Both the position numbers and the translations under genes were made by a program. Positions 51,532 to 60,619 of a stretch of 64,000 bases of DNA are shown piece after piece; positions within the stretch are counted from its first letter, which is position 1; each line of letters starts with the position of its first letter. Under the pieces are notes generated by a model, which saw only the letters and a list, made by a program, of their open reading frames with translations, did no database searches and had not been told where the DNA came from. The stretch lies in NCBI GenBank assembly GCA_011523655.1, contig WTGH01000010.1:293137-357136 (forward strand). Reading direction: 5' to 3'. Origin of the DNA: Rhodospirillaceae bacterium. Lineage in GTDB: Bacteria; Pseudomonadota; Alphaproteobacteria; Bin65.

Positions 51532-52743
51532 ATGACGATCAAGCAGACAGGCCGGAGCCTGGTGCTGGCAGGCGTCGCAGCGGCGGTTCTCGCGGCTCCG
51601 GCAATGGCGGCCGGCGCCAAGATCGGCTTTCTCGGCGGCATCACCGGCCCGATCCAGGGCGCCGTCCCGCCGATCATCGACGCCGCGCGCCTGGCGGTGA
51701 AACATGTCAACGACCAGGGTGGCATCCTGGGCGGCAAGCTGAGCATGGTGCTCGGCGACTCGAAATGCGATCCGCAGAGTTCGGTCGGCGCCGCCAACAA
51801 GCTGGTGAATGTCGAGAATGTCGCCGGAATTGTCGGCGCCCTGTGCTCCGGCGCAACCATCGGCGCAGCCAATGCCGCGGCGGTTCCGGCCGGCGTCGTG
51901 ATGATCTCGCCGGCCTCGACCTCGCCGGCGATCACCACGCTGAAGGACAAGGACTTCATCTTCCGCGTCGCGCCGTCGGACAGCTTCCAGGGCAAGGTGC
52001 TGGCCCGCGTCGTCCTGGCCCGGGGCATCAAGAAAGTCGCTCTGACCTATGTGAAGAACGACTACGGCAAGGGCCTGGCCGACAATTTCCGCAGCGAGTT
52101 CACAAAGGGCGGCGGTACGATCGCGGGCGACCAGGCGCACGAAGACAAGAAGAGCTCCTACCGCTCCGAGCTGGCGACGTTGAGCAAGGGCGGCGCAGAA
52201 CATCTCGTACTCGTCGCCTATCCGCAATCCTCGGCGCCGGTCATCATCCGCCAGTCCCTGGAAGGCGGGCTGTTCAGCAAGTTCATTGGCCCGGAAGCCA
52301 TCTATGACGACAAGATGTGGAAGACCGTCGGGATCAAGAATCTCGAAGGCCTGATCTACACCCGCCCGGCCTCTCCGGCCGGCCCGGCGCGCGACGCATA
52401 CAATGCCGCGATGAAGAAGGCCTTTCCAAAGAGCCTCGGCAAGCTGTTTGCGATACAGACCTACGACGCCGCCTTCGTTCTGGCCCTGGCGATCGCCAAG
52501 GCCGGCTCGACCGACGGCACCAAGGTGCGCGACGCCCTGCGCGCCGTCGGTAACGGCAAGGGCATGAAGATCCTGCCCGGCCAGTGGAAGGAAGCGCTGG
52601 CGGCGATAAAGGCCGGCAAGGACATCGACTATGCCGGCGCCAGCGGCGACATCGATTTCGACAAGGACGGCGACATCGCCGGCTCCTACAACAAGTGGGA
52701 AATCAAGGGCGGCAAAGCCGTCGACCAGGGTCCGGCCAAGTAA
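51532..52743 (+). CDS. LivK-like periplasmic substrate-binding protein, orphan
   Basis: 403 residues from the ATG at 51532 (GGGAGG seven bases upstream). Sec signal SLVLAGVAAAVLAAPAMA, cut near residue 26. Mature AGAKIGFLGGITGPIQG, VNDQGGILGGKLSMVLGDSKCDP, IVGALCSGATIGAAN and YVKNDYGKGLADNF define a LivJ/LivK-type amino-acid receptor. There are no permease genes next to it; it has its own strong terminator, so it is a single-gene unit that may feed a Liv system elsewhere. Confidence 0.92.
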   Translation: MTIKQTGRSLVLAGVAAAVLAAPAMAAGAKIGFLGGITGPIQGAVPPIIDAARLAVKHVNDQGGILGGKLSMVLGDSKCDPQSSVGAANKLVNVENVAGIVGALCSGATIGAANAAAVPAGVVMISPASTSPAITTLKDKDFIFRVAPSDSFQGKVLARVVLARGIKKVALTYVKNDYGKGLADNFRSEFTKGGGTIAGDQAHEDKKSSYRSELATLSKGGAEHLVLVAYPQSSAPVIIRQSLEGGLFSKFIGPEAIYDDKMWKTVGIKNLEGLIYTRPASPAGPARDAYNAAMKKAFPKSLGKLFAIQTYDAAFVLALAIAKAGSTDGTKVRDALRAVGNGKGMKILPGQWKEALAAIKAGKDIDYAGASGDIDFDKDGDIAGSYNKWEIKGGKAVDQGPAK

Positions 52744-52767
52744 CTGCCGGTACATCCGGACATTTCG

Positions 52768-52800
52768 AGCCCCGGTTCTTCGGAACCGGGGCTTTCTTTT
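52768..52800 (+). terminator. Rho-independent terminator of the binding-protein gene
   Basis: AGCCCCGGTTC (52768-52778) and GAACCGGGGCT (52783-52793) form a perfect 11-bp stem closed by a TTCG tetraloop and followed by TTCTTTT, 24 bases after the stop codon. Confidence 0.93.
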
Positions 52801-52831
52801 GGTGGCGCGGTCTCGTTGCGGTCGTCGGGCT

Positions 52832-54055
52832 TCAGGAAGCCGCGGTCGCCACGGCCAGTCTGGGCACCGGCGCTTCCTTGATCGGCAGGTGGATCAGGCC
52901 GGCGAGAACGCCGAGCGCCACACCCATCCACCAGACGACCTCATAGCTGCCGGAGGCATCGTAGAGGATACCGCCCAGGTAAACGCCCAGGAACCCGCCG
53001 ATCTGGTGGCCGAAGAACACGACGCCGAACAGCCCGGACATGTATTGCATGCCGAAGAACTGCGCGACCAGGCCCGTGGTCAGGGGCACCGTCGACAGCC
53101 AGAGCAGGCCGAGGAAGGCGGAGAAAATATAGACCGACCAGACCGAAAGCGGCGTCAGGATAAAGACGGCGATCACGGCGGCGCGCAGGAAATAGATGGC
53201 AGAGAGCGTACCGCGCTTGCTGAACCTGCCGCCCAGCCAGCCGGCGCCGAAGGTTCCGATCAGGTTGAAGGCGGCGATCAGGCTCAGGGACACGCCGCCC
53301 ACCCACAGGGGCAGGTCGGCATCCTGGAGATGCTTGGGCAGGTGGGATTGTATGAACGCGACGTGAAAGCCGCAGACGAAGAACCCGGCGCACAGCAGCA
53401 GATAGCTGCGATAGCCCAGGGCTTCGGCAAACGCCGCACGGGCGGTCTGGTCCGGCTGGCCGACTTCCGGCTCGCCCTTGCCGGTCACGGCGAGGGACAG
53501 AGGCACGATGGCCAGCAGAAGGCATGCCAGGATGTAGAGCGAATTCTGCCAGCCGTAGGCGTCGATCAGATAGGCGGCGAGCGGAACCAGTATGAGCTGG
53601 CCGACCGAACCCGACGCAATGCCGACTCCGAAGGCGAGCGAGCGTCTTTCCGGGGTAACCTTGCGTCCGAATGTGGCAACGACGATGGTGAAAGAGGCGA
53701 AGGCGACGCCGATGCCGATCAGCACGCCGGCCGTGACATGCATCGCGATCGGTGCCGTGGAATGCGGAATCAGCGCCATGCCTGCGGCGTAGACGATGGT
53801 GCCGAGCGCAAGCGATTTTCCAGCGCCGAACTTGTCGGCGAAGGTTCCCGCGAACGGCGCCGCGGCGCCCCAGACCAGGTGCTGAATCGCCAGGGACAGG
53901 CTGAGGATCGCGGTCTGGTTGTCGAAGAACGACACGCTGATGTCGTTCATGTACAGGCCCATGCCGGCGCGCGAACCGAAGCTGATCGCGCCGATCAGGC
54001 AACCGCAGGTGATCAGCAGCCACAGCGGAACGGTAAGGGGGGCGAATTTCGGCAA
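52832..54055 (-). CDS. Major facilitator superfamily transporter
   Basis: 407 residues, 12 predicted membrane segments. FGSRAGMGLYMNDISVSF in TM1-2, FADKFGAGKSLALG in the 2-3 loop (MFS signature variant), GWLGGRFSKRGTLSA in the 8-9 loop and FGVVFFGHQIGGFLGVYLGGILYD near the end fit the monocarboxylate/oxalate-formate antiporter-like MFS group. Convergent with the orphan binding-protein gene, whose terminator lies between. Substrate probably an organic acid, not determined. Confidence 0.9.
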   Translation of the reverse strand: MPKFAPLTVPLWLLITCGCLIGAISFGSRAGMGLYMNDISVSFFDNQTAILSLSLAIQHLVWGAAAPFAGTFADKFGAGKSLALGTIVYAAGMALIPHSTAPIAMHVTAGVLIGIGVAFASFTIVVATFGRKVTPERRSLAFGVGIASGSVGQLILVPLAAYLIDAYGWQNSLYILACLLLAIVPLSLAVTGKGEPEVGQPDQTARAAFAEALGYRSYLLLCAGFFVCGFHVAFIQSHLPKHLQDADLPLWVGGVSLSLIAAFNLIGTFGAGWLGGRFSKRGTLSAIYFLRAAVIAVFILTPLSVWSVYIFSAFLGLLWLSTVPLTTGLVAQFFGMQYMSGLFGVVFFGHQIGGFLGVYLGGILYDASGSYEVVWWMGVALGVLAGLIHLPIKEAPVPRLAVATAAS

Positions 54056-54410
54056 GATATCTCCACTCGATACGCAACGCCGCCGCGGACGTCGGCCGCC
54101 TGCGCGCTACATAGCCGCGAACCGGCAGCGGACAATTCTCCGTGTTGTCCCGGCGGGCGCATGGTCATGTCCCTGTCGGCGCATGGTCGCCCGGACGCGG
54201 CCCGGATGAAGGGGTAGCGCAGCGCCGCCCGGGGCCGGCCTGCCGGCGTTCCTCGACGCCGATCGAATGGCCCGGTTCGGCCGCTCAACCGATTTTGTTT
54301 TCCCCAATTTCATCCACAGGGTGGGCAAATTTGGCAATAAATCGTGAACATAACAGGAAAAACCAAATTACCCGTTGACGAATCGACGTTAAGGATACTG
54401 TATTCAATAG
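54056..54410. other. Divergent intergenic region before the GntR gene
   Basis: 355 bases between the MFS gene (minus) and the GntR-family gene (plus). The first part is GC-rich with an 11-base direct repeat GGCGCATGGTC (54156-54166 and 54178-54188). The last 120 bases are AT-rich, with TTGACG (54375-54380) and several AT stretches just before the start codon, a probable promoter without a clear -10. No gene is visible. Confidence 0.45.
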
Positions 54411-55103
54411 ATGTCGATCGAAGCTCTGCAGCGACCGCAATCCTTGCGCCAGCAGGTGTACGAGCGCCTGCGGACGGCGCTGCGCGCCGGCGAATACCGC
54501 CCGAACCAGCGCCTGACCGAGATCGGCATCGCCGAGGCGCTGGGCGTGTCGCGGACCCCGGTGCGCGAGGCGCTGGGCCTGCTCAGCCGGGAGGGCTTGC
54601 TGTCGTCGATGCCGCACGGCGGGTTCAAGGTGCCCGATCTGCAGGTCGACGATCTCAACGACATTTTCGAATTGCGCTATCTGCTCGAGCCCTATGCCGC
54701 CGGCCTGGCGGCCCGCAACGCCTATCACGAGGGCGTAACGGGCATGCATGTCGCGATCCAGACCGAGAAGCAGTGTCTGATCGATTCCGACAACATCGCC
54801 TTCGTGCAGGCGAGCCAGGATTTCCGGAACCGGTTGTTTGCGATGGCCGGGAACCGCCGCCTGGCCGCGGCGATCTCCCAGGTTGAAGGCCATGTCCAGT
54901 TCGTCCGCAGCGAGACCTTCGACGACTGGAAGACCCGCACGGTCCTGATCTCGGCGCAGGAGCAGATCCTGGAGGCGGTGCGGTTGCGCGACGCCGAAGC
55001 GGCCGCCAAGGCGATGCGCGCGCTGCTCACGACGACCAAGAACACGCTGCTGGCCGCGATGCAGCAATACAAGGTCGACGACGCGCCGGACGTCTACTAC
55101 TGA
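54411..55103 (+). CDS. GntR-family regulator (FadR/FCD subfamily)
   Basis: 230 residues. Winged helix at 10-75: LRQQVYERLRTALRAGEY, LTEIGIAEALGVSRTPVREAL. FCD ligand domain at 85-225, with metal-type residues in DIFELRYLLEPYAA and a late His-poor core (QVEGHVQFVRSETFDDW). FCD regulators sense carboxylates and repress nearby catabolic or transport genes; the divergent MFS gene and the convergent sulfatase are the closest candidates. Confidence 0.9.
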   Translation: MSIEALQRPQSLRQQVYERLRTALRAGEYRPNQRLTEIGIAEALGVSRTPVREALGLLSREGLLSSMPHGGFKVPDLQVDDLNDIFELRYLLEPYAAGLAARNAYHEGVTGMHVAIQTEKQCLIDSDNIAFVQASQDFRNRLFAMAGNRRLAAAISQVEGHVQFVRSETFDDWKTRTVLISAQEQILEAVRLRDAEAAAKAMRALLTTTKNTLLAAMQQYKVDDAPDVYY

Positions 55104-55117
55104 GGCCGTAGCGGTCC

Positions 55118-56692
55118 TCACGCCGCTCCGTCGGGCTCGTTGAGCGCGGGTATCGTATCGTCCGGCCTTGCGCGGATCATGTCCATGAGCTCGCGCTGCA
55201 CACCGGCCACGCCCGGATCGTTCCAGCGGTTGTCCATTTCCTGCGGATCGTTCGCCAGGTGGTAGAGTTCGCCGGTATCGGACAGGGCCTCCCAGGTCAG
55301 CTTGTGGGTCTTTGTGCGGACGCAGCGCAGGGACAGCTGCACGCCGGCCCGGTTCGGATGCAACTCCCACTCATTGAAGGCGTAGTCGCGGCCCGCGCCG
55401 TTGCGCCCGCCGTTCTCCCCGCCGCCCTCGATCAACGGGCGCAGGCTCTTCGAATGGCGGGCGTCGAGGCAGGTCGCGCCTGCCCAGTCCGCGCCCGCCC
55501 AGTCCAGGAAGGTAGCCGGCAGATCGATGGTCGAGACCGGATCGTCGACGACCCGGCCGGCCGGGACGCCCGGGCCGCGCAGGATCAGCCCGACGCGCAG
55601 CAGCCCCTCGTAGTGCATCGGGCCTTTCAGGATCAGGCCGTGATCGCCCAGCCAGTCGCCGTGGTCCGACGAGTAGACGACGACGGTGTTGTCCGCCTGG
55701 CCGCTCTCCGCAAGGGCGATCAGGATGCGGCCGACATGATGGTCGATCAGGGAGATCTGGCCGTAATAGTTGGCGATCAGATGGCGGAGCTGCCGGTCGC
55801 TCTGGAACGGGATACGGCTGTACTGCGCGCGGAGTTCGGCGAATTGGCCCTTGATCTTCTTCTCGACGATTTCTCGGTGCCACCAGGGCCGCCGGTCGAA
55901 ATCGCGGGTCCGGTGCGCGGGCAGGTCCACGTCGTCGGGATGGTGCAGGGTGCACCAGGGCTCCGGCGCATCGAACGGATGGTGCGGGTCCGGGAAACTG
56001 GCCCAGACGCACCAGGGCGTTTCGTTTCCCTGCCGGATAAAGTCGATGGTGCGGTCGCCGACCCAGGCGCTGTTGTGCCAGGCCTCGGGGAGTTTCGAGT
56101 TCCAGGTCTGGGCGGCGAGCCCGCCGGTCTCCCGGAAATCGCCCCAGTACAGGTCGGTTTTCTCGTCGCCCCGTCCGTCGGCGTGATACCAGCGTTCGTA
56201 GTGCAGCCCCTGGGGCGGCTTGCGGACGGGAAACCAGTTGTGGCCGACCAGCATCAGCTCGACATGCTCGAAGCCCATATACGGGCCGGTCCAGTCGGGG
56301 CCGTAGTCCCTCGAACTCTCGATACATTCCGGCCTGCCGGTCGGTGCGAAGGTGCTGTAGGTCGCAAAATGCGCCTTGCCGACGAAACCTGTGCGATAGC
56401 CGGCGGCGGAGAGGGCGCCGGCGAAGCCTGCTCCGCCGATCTCAGGGTCGAGGGAGATGCCGTTGTCGTGCACGCCGTGGGTCATCGGCAGCAGCCCGGT
56501 CAGGATCGAGGCGCGCGATGGCTGGCAGACCACGTTCGGCGTGATGCAGGCGCCAAAACGCGTGCCCTCGGCGGCCAGCCGGTCGAGGTGCGGAGTCTTG
56601 ATCCTGCGCCCCTCGAAACCGTAGCAATCGCCGCGCTGCTGGTCCGATGTGATGAACAGGATGTTGGGGCGTCGGTCGGCGGTTTCGGTCAT
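55118..56692 (-). CDS. Sulfatase (type I, choline-sulfatase/arylsulfatase-like)
   Basis: 524 residues. PNILFITSDQQRGDCYGF supplies the first metal Asp pair, Cys56 lies in VVCQPSRASILTG (CxPSR, converted to formylglycine), and VYSSDHGDWLGDHGLILKG the second metal block. No signal peptide, so cytoplasmic. The substrate is unknown; HNWFPVRKPPQGLHYERWYHADG and other inserts between residues 120 and 270 are longer than in BetC. Divergent from a marR gene across 222 bases containing a palindrome, which probably controls it. Confidence 0.88.
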   Translation of the reverse strand: MTETADRRPNILFITSDQQRGDCYGFEGRRIKTPHLDRLAAEGTRFGACITPNVVCQPSRASILTGLLPMTHGVHDNGISLDPEIGGAGFAGALSAAGYRTGFVGKAHFATYSTFAPTGRPECIESSRDYGPDWTGPYMGFEHVELMLVGHNWFPVRKPPQGLHYERWYHADGRGDEKTDLYWGDFRETGGLAAQTWNSKLPEAWHNSAWVGDRTIDFIRQGNETPWCVWASFPDPHHPFDAPEPWCTLHHPDDVDLPAHRTRDFDRRPWWHREIVEKKIKGQFAELRAQYSRIPFQSDRQLRHLIANYYGQISLIDHHVGRILIALAESGQADNTVVVYSSDHGDWLGDHGLILKGPMHYEGLLRVGLILRGPGVPAGRVVDDPVSTIDLPATFLDWAGADWAGATCLDARHSKSLRPLIEGGGENGGRNGAGRDYAFNEWELHPNRAGVQLSLRCVRTKTHKLTWEALSDTGELYHLANDPQEMDNRWNDPGVAGVQRELMDMIRARPDDTIPALNEPDGAA

Positions 56693-56860
56693 ACGGTCTT
56701 CTCAATTTTCGCGAAGCCGCAGCGCCGGACAGCGATCGGAGCGAGCGGGGCGAAAGCGGGTACGGCAGTGACAGCCGCGGCAATCGGCGCCGCGAATTTC
56801 GGCGGCCGCGCCATGATTCTCTGACGGGATCAGCCGAATCGAAGAGGATTTGGTCATATC

Positions 56861-56874
56861 GTTGATTTATCAAC
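56861..56874. promoter_or_regulatory. Perfect palindrome GTTGAT-TT-ATCAAC, MarR operator candidate
   Basis: Six-base arms with a two-base centre, 41 bases before the marR start and in the divergent region with the sulfatase gene. Size and symmetry suit a MarR dimer. Confidence 0.5.
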
Positions 56875-56914
56875 TATTCGAGTCAAGCTGAAATCGAACG
56901 GCGGGGGCCGCAAC

Positions 56915-57493
56915 GTGACGGATCGGGCAAGACCGGGCGCCCAAGCGCCGGAGGATAAACGGGAAGCCGCCGAAAATCGGCAGGCAGATACCGTTGAGCG
57001 CGAAACCGGGCTGGCCGGCGACGGACCGGTTCTCATCAGCCAGTTCTACACCTATCGCCTGCACAAGCTGTCGACGTTGCTGAGCCGCCAGATGCACGAC
57101 GAACTGAAGGCGCGGTACCGGCTCGGGCTCGCGGAGTGGCGAACCATTGCGGTGCTGGGCGAATTCGGCCCGCTGTCGCTGCGCGACGTTTCGCGCCGCG
57201 GCGCCATCGACAAGGCACAGGTTTCGCGCCTGTTGCCGGGCCTGATCGATCGCGGCGACGTCGTGCGCGACCCCGATCCCACCGACCGGCGGCGCGCCTC
57301 GCTGCGTCTGACCGATGCAGGCCGGAAGCTTTACGAGGAAATCCGGATCATCGGCCGGCAGCGCCAGGCCTGGCTGGTCGAAGAATTGACCGGCGAGGAG
57401 CGGGCTATGCTGGTCGGCTGTCTTGACCGGCTCCTGGCGCGGATAGAAACCGAACCGGCCGGGCCGTTCGCGCGCAGAAAGAAATCGGAGTGA
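56915..57493 (+). CDS. MarR-family transcriptional regulator
   Basis: 192 residues from a GTG start; the first 35 residues are charged and may be a tail. The HTH is RDVSRRGAIDKAQVSRLLPGLIDRGDV and the wing DPTDRRRASLRLTDAG. Placed between two sulfatase genes, one divergent and one 68 bases downstream on the same strand, so it likely regulates sulfate-ester use. Confidence 0.87.
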   Translation: MTDRARPGAQAPEDKREAAENRQADTVERETGLAGDGPVLISQFYTYRLHKLSTLLSRQMHDELKARYRLGLAEWRTIAVLGEFGPLSLRDVSRRGAIDKAQVSRLLPGLIDRGDVVRDPDPTDRRRASLRLTDAGRKLYEEIRIIGRQRQAWLVEELTGEERAMLVGCLDRLLARIETEPAGPFARRKKSE

Positions 57494-57561
57494 TCCGGCC
57501 GCGGCGGCGCAGGGCGCGACCGCCCGGCCGGCGCGGGTGACACGGCAGGAGCAGCGACCCG

Positions 57562-59013
57562 ATGAAGCCGCACAACCTCGTCATCGTCATGTCGGACGAG
57601 CACGATCCCCGCTTCATGGGGCATACGGGCAATCCGCGGGTCCGGACGCCGAACCTGGACCGGCTGGCGGCGCGCGGCACGGCCTTCAGCGCGGCCTATA
57701 CCAACAGCCCGATCTGCGTGCCGGCGCGCGCCAGCTTCGCCACCGGTCGCTATGTCCACGAGATCGGCTACTGGGACAACGCCATCGCCTGGGACGGCCG
57801 CGTGAAGGGCTGGCCGAACCGGCTGCAGGACGAGGGGTTGTACAACGCCACCATCGGCAAGCTGCACTACCGTCGGGAGGACGACCCCTACGGCATCGAC
57901 CGGCAGATCGAGCCGATGCACATTTACGACGGCGTCGGCATGGTCTGGGGCTCGCAGCGCGATCCGCTGCCCGACACGCGCGGCAGCTTCCGGATGCTCA
58001 GGACGATCGGCCCCGGAGAAAGCGGCTACAACCGGTACGACATGCGGATTGCCGACCATGCGGTGGCCTGGCTGCGCGAGGCCGCGAAGCACGACTATCC
58101 GCGCCCCTGGGTGCTCTATATCGGCTTCGTTGCGCCGCACTTTCCCCTGGTCGCGCCGCAGAAGTATTTCGATCCGTACCCGATTGAGGACATGCCGTTT
58201 CCGAAGCTGCATCCGCAGGGAGGCTATCGGCGCCATCCCTGGGTCGAGGAGCATGCGCGGTTCTCGCAGACCGACGAGCAATTCGCGAGCGAGGATGAAC
58301 GGCTGCTGGCGATCGCCGCCTATCACGCGCTCTGCACCTTCGTGGACGAACGGATCGGTGCGGTGCTGGATACGCTGGACCAAACCGGCCTGAGCGACCG
58401 GACGCGGGTGATCTACACCAGCGACCACGGCGACAATGTCGGCGCCCGCGGCCTGTGGGGCAAATCGGTGCTCTACGAGGAGGCGAGCCGGATCCCGATG
58501 ATCGTCGCCGGGCCGGACGTGCCGGCGGGCCGGACCGTGGCGACGCCGGTGTCACTGATCGACTTGTATCCCACCGTGATCGACGCCGTCGGCCTCGATC
58601 CGGCCGAAGACGAGGCGGGGCTGCCCGGTCGCTCCCTGTTCGCCATGCTGGACGAGGCGGACGACCCCGACCGGATCGCCTTCTCCGAATACCACGCCGT
58701 CGGTTCGAACAGCGCCGGCTTCATGCTGCGCAAGGGCCGGTACAAGTACCATTACTATGTCGGCCACCCGCCGGAACTGTTCGACCTCGAAGCCGATCCC
58801 GAAGAACTGGACGACCTGGCGCCCGACCCGGCCCACGCCGCGACCCTCGCCGAATACGAGGCCCTGCTGCGGGAGATCGTCGATCCCGAGGACGCCGACC
58901 GCCGCGCCAGGGCGGACCAGCGCGCGCTCATCGAGCGCTACGGCGGCTGGCAAGAGGCCCGCAAGCTCGGCGCCCCGGCCGCGACGCCGGCACCGGGCGC
59001 GGGGTTCGAATAG
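57562..59013 (+). CDS. Sulfatase-family enzyme with CxPAR maturation motif
   Basis: 483 residues. HNLVIVMSDEHDPRFMGH holds the first metal acid (with Glu-His after Asp instead of Gln), Cys52 is in SPICVPARASFATGRY, and TSDHGDNVGARGLWGK is the second metal block, followed by IPMIVAGPDVP. Ala replaces Ser in the CxPSR motif; CxPAR is accepted by some formylglycine-generating systems, so activity is still possible. The tail RRARADQRALIERYGGW resembles choline-sulfatase endings. It follows marR by 68 bases. Sulfate or phosphonate monoester as substrate is undecided. Confidence 0.86.
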   Translation: MKPHNLVIVMSDEHDPRFMGHTGNPRVRTPNLDRLAARGTAFSAAYTNSPICVPARASFATGRYVHEIGYWDNAIAWDGRVKGWPNRLQDEGLYNATIGKLHYRREDDPYGIDRQIEPMHIYDGVGMVWGSQRDPLPDTRGSFRMLRTIGPGESGYNRYDMRIADHAVAWLREAAKHDYPRPWVLYIGFVAPHFPLVAPQKYFDPYPIEDMPFPKLHPQGGYRRHPWVEEHARFSQTDEQFASEDERLLAIAAYHALCTFVDERIGAVLDTLDQTGLSDRTRVIYTSDHGDNVGARGLWGKSVLYEEASRIPMIVAGPDVPAGRTVATPVSLIDLYPTVIDAVGLDPAEDEAGLPGRSLFAMLDEADDPDRIAFSEYHAVGSNSAGFMLRKGRYKYHYYVGHPPELFDLEADPEELDDLAPDPAHAATLAEYEALLREIVDPEDADRRARADQRALIERYGGWQEARKLGAPAATPAPGAGFE

Positions 59014-59085
59014 ACGCCGTCAATTTCGCTGCGCCGCTTCGGGACCATGGCCGGCGGCGGGGCGGTTATCGGGCGACCGGTGGGT

Positions 59086-59346
59086 TCAAGCGGCTTCGGG
59101 CGTCGGCGACGGACCGCCGGGCAACGGCGGATCGGGCAGAGGCGTCAGGTCGCGGCGCATGAACACGGCTTCCAGCAGGCCCTCGATGCGCGCCACGCGG
59201 TCGCGCAATTCGTTCATCTCGCCGCGCAGACCGCCGATCTCGTTGCGCACCTCGTCGCGCAAAGTGCGGATGTCCTGCCGCAGCCAAGCGAACAGGCCGA
59301 TAATCAGCGCCCCGAGTGCAACCAGACCGGCAAGATTGGCATCCAT
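59086..59346 (-). CDS. Small single-membrane-pass coiled-coil protein
   Basis: 86 residues: one N-terminal membrane helix (LAGLVALGALIIGLFAWL, 5-22), a coiled coil with heptads (RQDIRTLRDEVRNEIGGLRGEM... to about 62) and a Pro-rich tail (PLPDPPLPGGPSPTP). No family name can be given, though short TM-plus-coiled-coil proteins of this design are widespread. It is convergent with the sulfatase gene and 73 bases downstream of the monooxygenase gene. Confidence 0.65.
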   Translation of the reverse strand: MDANLAGLVALGALIIGLFAWLRQDIRTLRDEVRNEIGGLRGEMNELRDRVARIEGLLEAVFMRRDLTPLPDPPLPGGPSPTPEAA

Positions 59347-59419
59347 GCGGATTACTTAACCCATTAAACGATTCCCGTCCACATCCAAATACTCCGCGGC
59401 AGGCGCCGCGCATCCCATC

Positions 59420-60619
59420 TTAAATCTCCGCCGTTACCGCGTTGTATTCGAACAGCCAGTCGTGGCGCTCCGCAACAGCAGCCGGGTCGAACTCCTCGCG
59501 GGCGATACGCGCGGTTTCTTCCGGGTCGGCCAGCTTCGGATTGTGGAAGCGCGCCGTGTTGGCCGCTGAGCCGCGCACCATCCGCGCCGTGCGCTCCAGC
59601 CGCGCCGCCTCGTAGCGCTTCAGGGCGGTTTCGACATCGTCGAAGGCATCCAGCGCACGGGCGAGCACCAGCCCGTCCTCGATGGCGTGGTTGGCGCCCT
59701 GGGCGAGGAAGGGCAGGGTGGCGTGGCAGGCGTCGCCGAGCAGGGTGATCCGCCCCTTCGACCAGGCCTCCATCGGATCGCGGACATGCAGGGCCCATTT
59801 GTAGGGCGCCGGAATCGCGCGGATCAGGCTGCGCAGCGTATCGTTCCAACCGTCGAAATCGCGCAGGCATTCTGCGACGGTGCCCGGCGTGTTCCAGCTT
59901 TCGATCCGCCAGTCGCTGCGCTCGACGGCGCCGACGAAATTCATCAGCGCGCCGTTGCGCAACTGGTAATGCACGCAATGGCCGCCCGGCCCGATCCAGA
60001 TGGCGCTCTGCGGCTCCAGCAACGGCGTCGGCAGATCGGCGGTCGGAACCACGCCGCGCCAGGCGACGATGCCGGTGAACTGCGGATCGTCGGGGCCGAA
60101 CAGCGCGCGGCGGACGATCGAATGGATGCCGTCCGCGCCGATCAGCGCCGCGCCGGATACCCGCTCGCCGCTGTCCAGAAGCGCGATGGCGCGGCTGCTG
60201 TCCTGCTCGACCCCGGCAAGTGCTGCATTGAGCCGGATCGTGCCGGGTTGCGCCGCGGCGACGGCGTCGGCCAGCACCGCGTGCAGATCGGCCCGGTGGA
60301 ACATGCAATAGGGAAAGCCGTAGCGTTCCGCCGAGTCCGCGCCCAGATCGTAGAGCGGCCAGCTTTCGCCCGTCCGGTAATGGTAGATGCGCTTGCCTTC
60401 CGGCTGCCAGGCCAGCGGTGCGAGCGACGGCCACAGGCCGAGATGATCGAGCACACACATGCCGTTGGCGCCGATCTGGACTCCGGCACCGACCTCGCCC
60501 AGCGCCGGCGCCTGTTCGAGCACGGTCACCCGGAAGCCGCGCCGGATCAGGGCGAGCGCGGCGGTCAGCCCGCCCAGGCCGGCGCCGGCGATCAGGATGC
60601 GGTCGTCTTCGCCGGTCAC
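59420..60619 (-). CDS. FAD-dependent monooxygenase (salicylate hydroxylase-like)
   Basis: 399 residues, group A flavoprotein hydroxylase. ILIAGAGLGGLTAALAL is the GxGxxG FAD motif, EVGAGVQIGANG and the ALIGADGIHSIVRRALFG (DG motif) follow, and ITLLGDACHATLPFLAQGANHAIEDG is the GD motif. The combination is typical of salicylate/6-hydroxynicotinate 3-monooxygenases. It should hydroxylate a phenolic or N-heterocyclic acid using NAD(P)H. Its start overlaps the Mur ligase stop codon by four bases (ATGA), an odd pairing of functions. Confidence 0.9.
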   Translation of the reverse strand: MTGEDDRILIAGAGLGGLTAALALIRRGFRVTVLEQAPALGEVGAGVQIGANGMCVLDHLGLWPSLAPLAWQPEGKRIYHYRTGESWPLYDLGADSAERYGFPYCMFHRADLHAVLADAVAAAQPGTIRLNAALAGVEQDSSRAIALLDSGERVSGAALIGADGIHSIVRRALFGPDDPQFTGIVAWRGVVPTADLPTPLLEPQSAIWIGPGGHCVHYQLRNGALMNFVGAVERSDWRIESWNTPGTVAECLRDFDGWNDTLRSLIRAIPAPYKWALHVRDPMEAWSKGRITLLGDACHATLPFLAQGANHAIEDGLVLARALDAFDDVETALKRYEAARLERTARMVRGSAANTARFHNPKLADPEETARIAREEFDPAAVAERHDWLFEYNAVTAEI

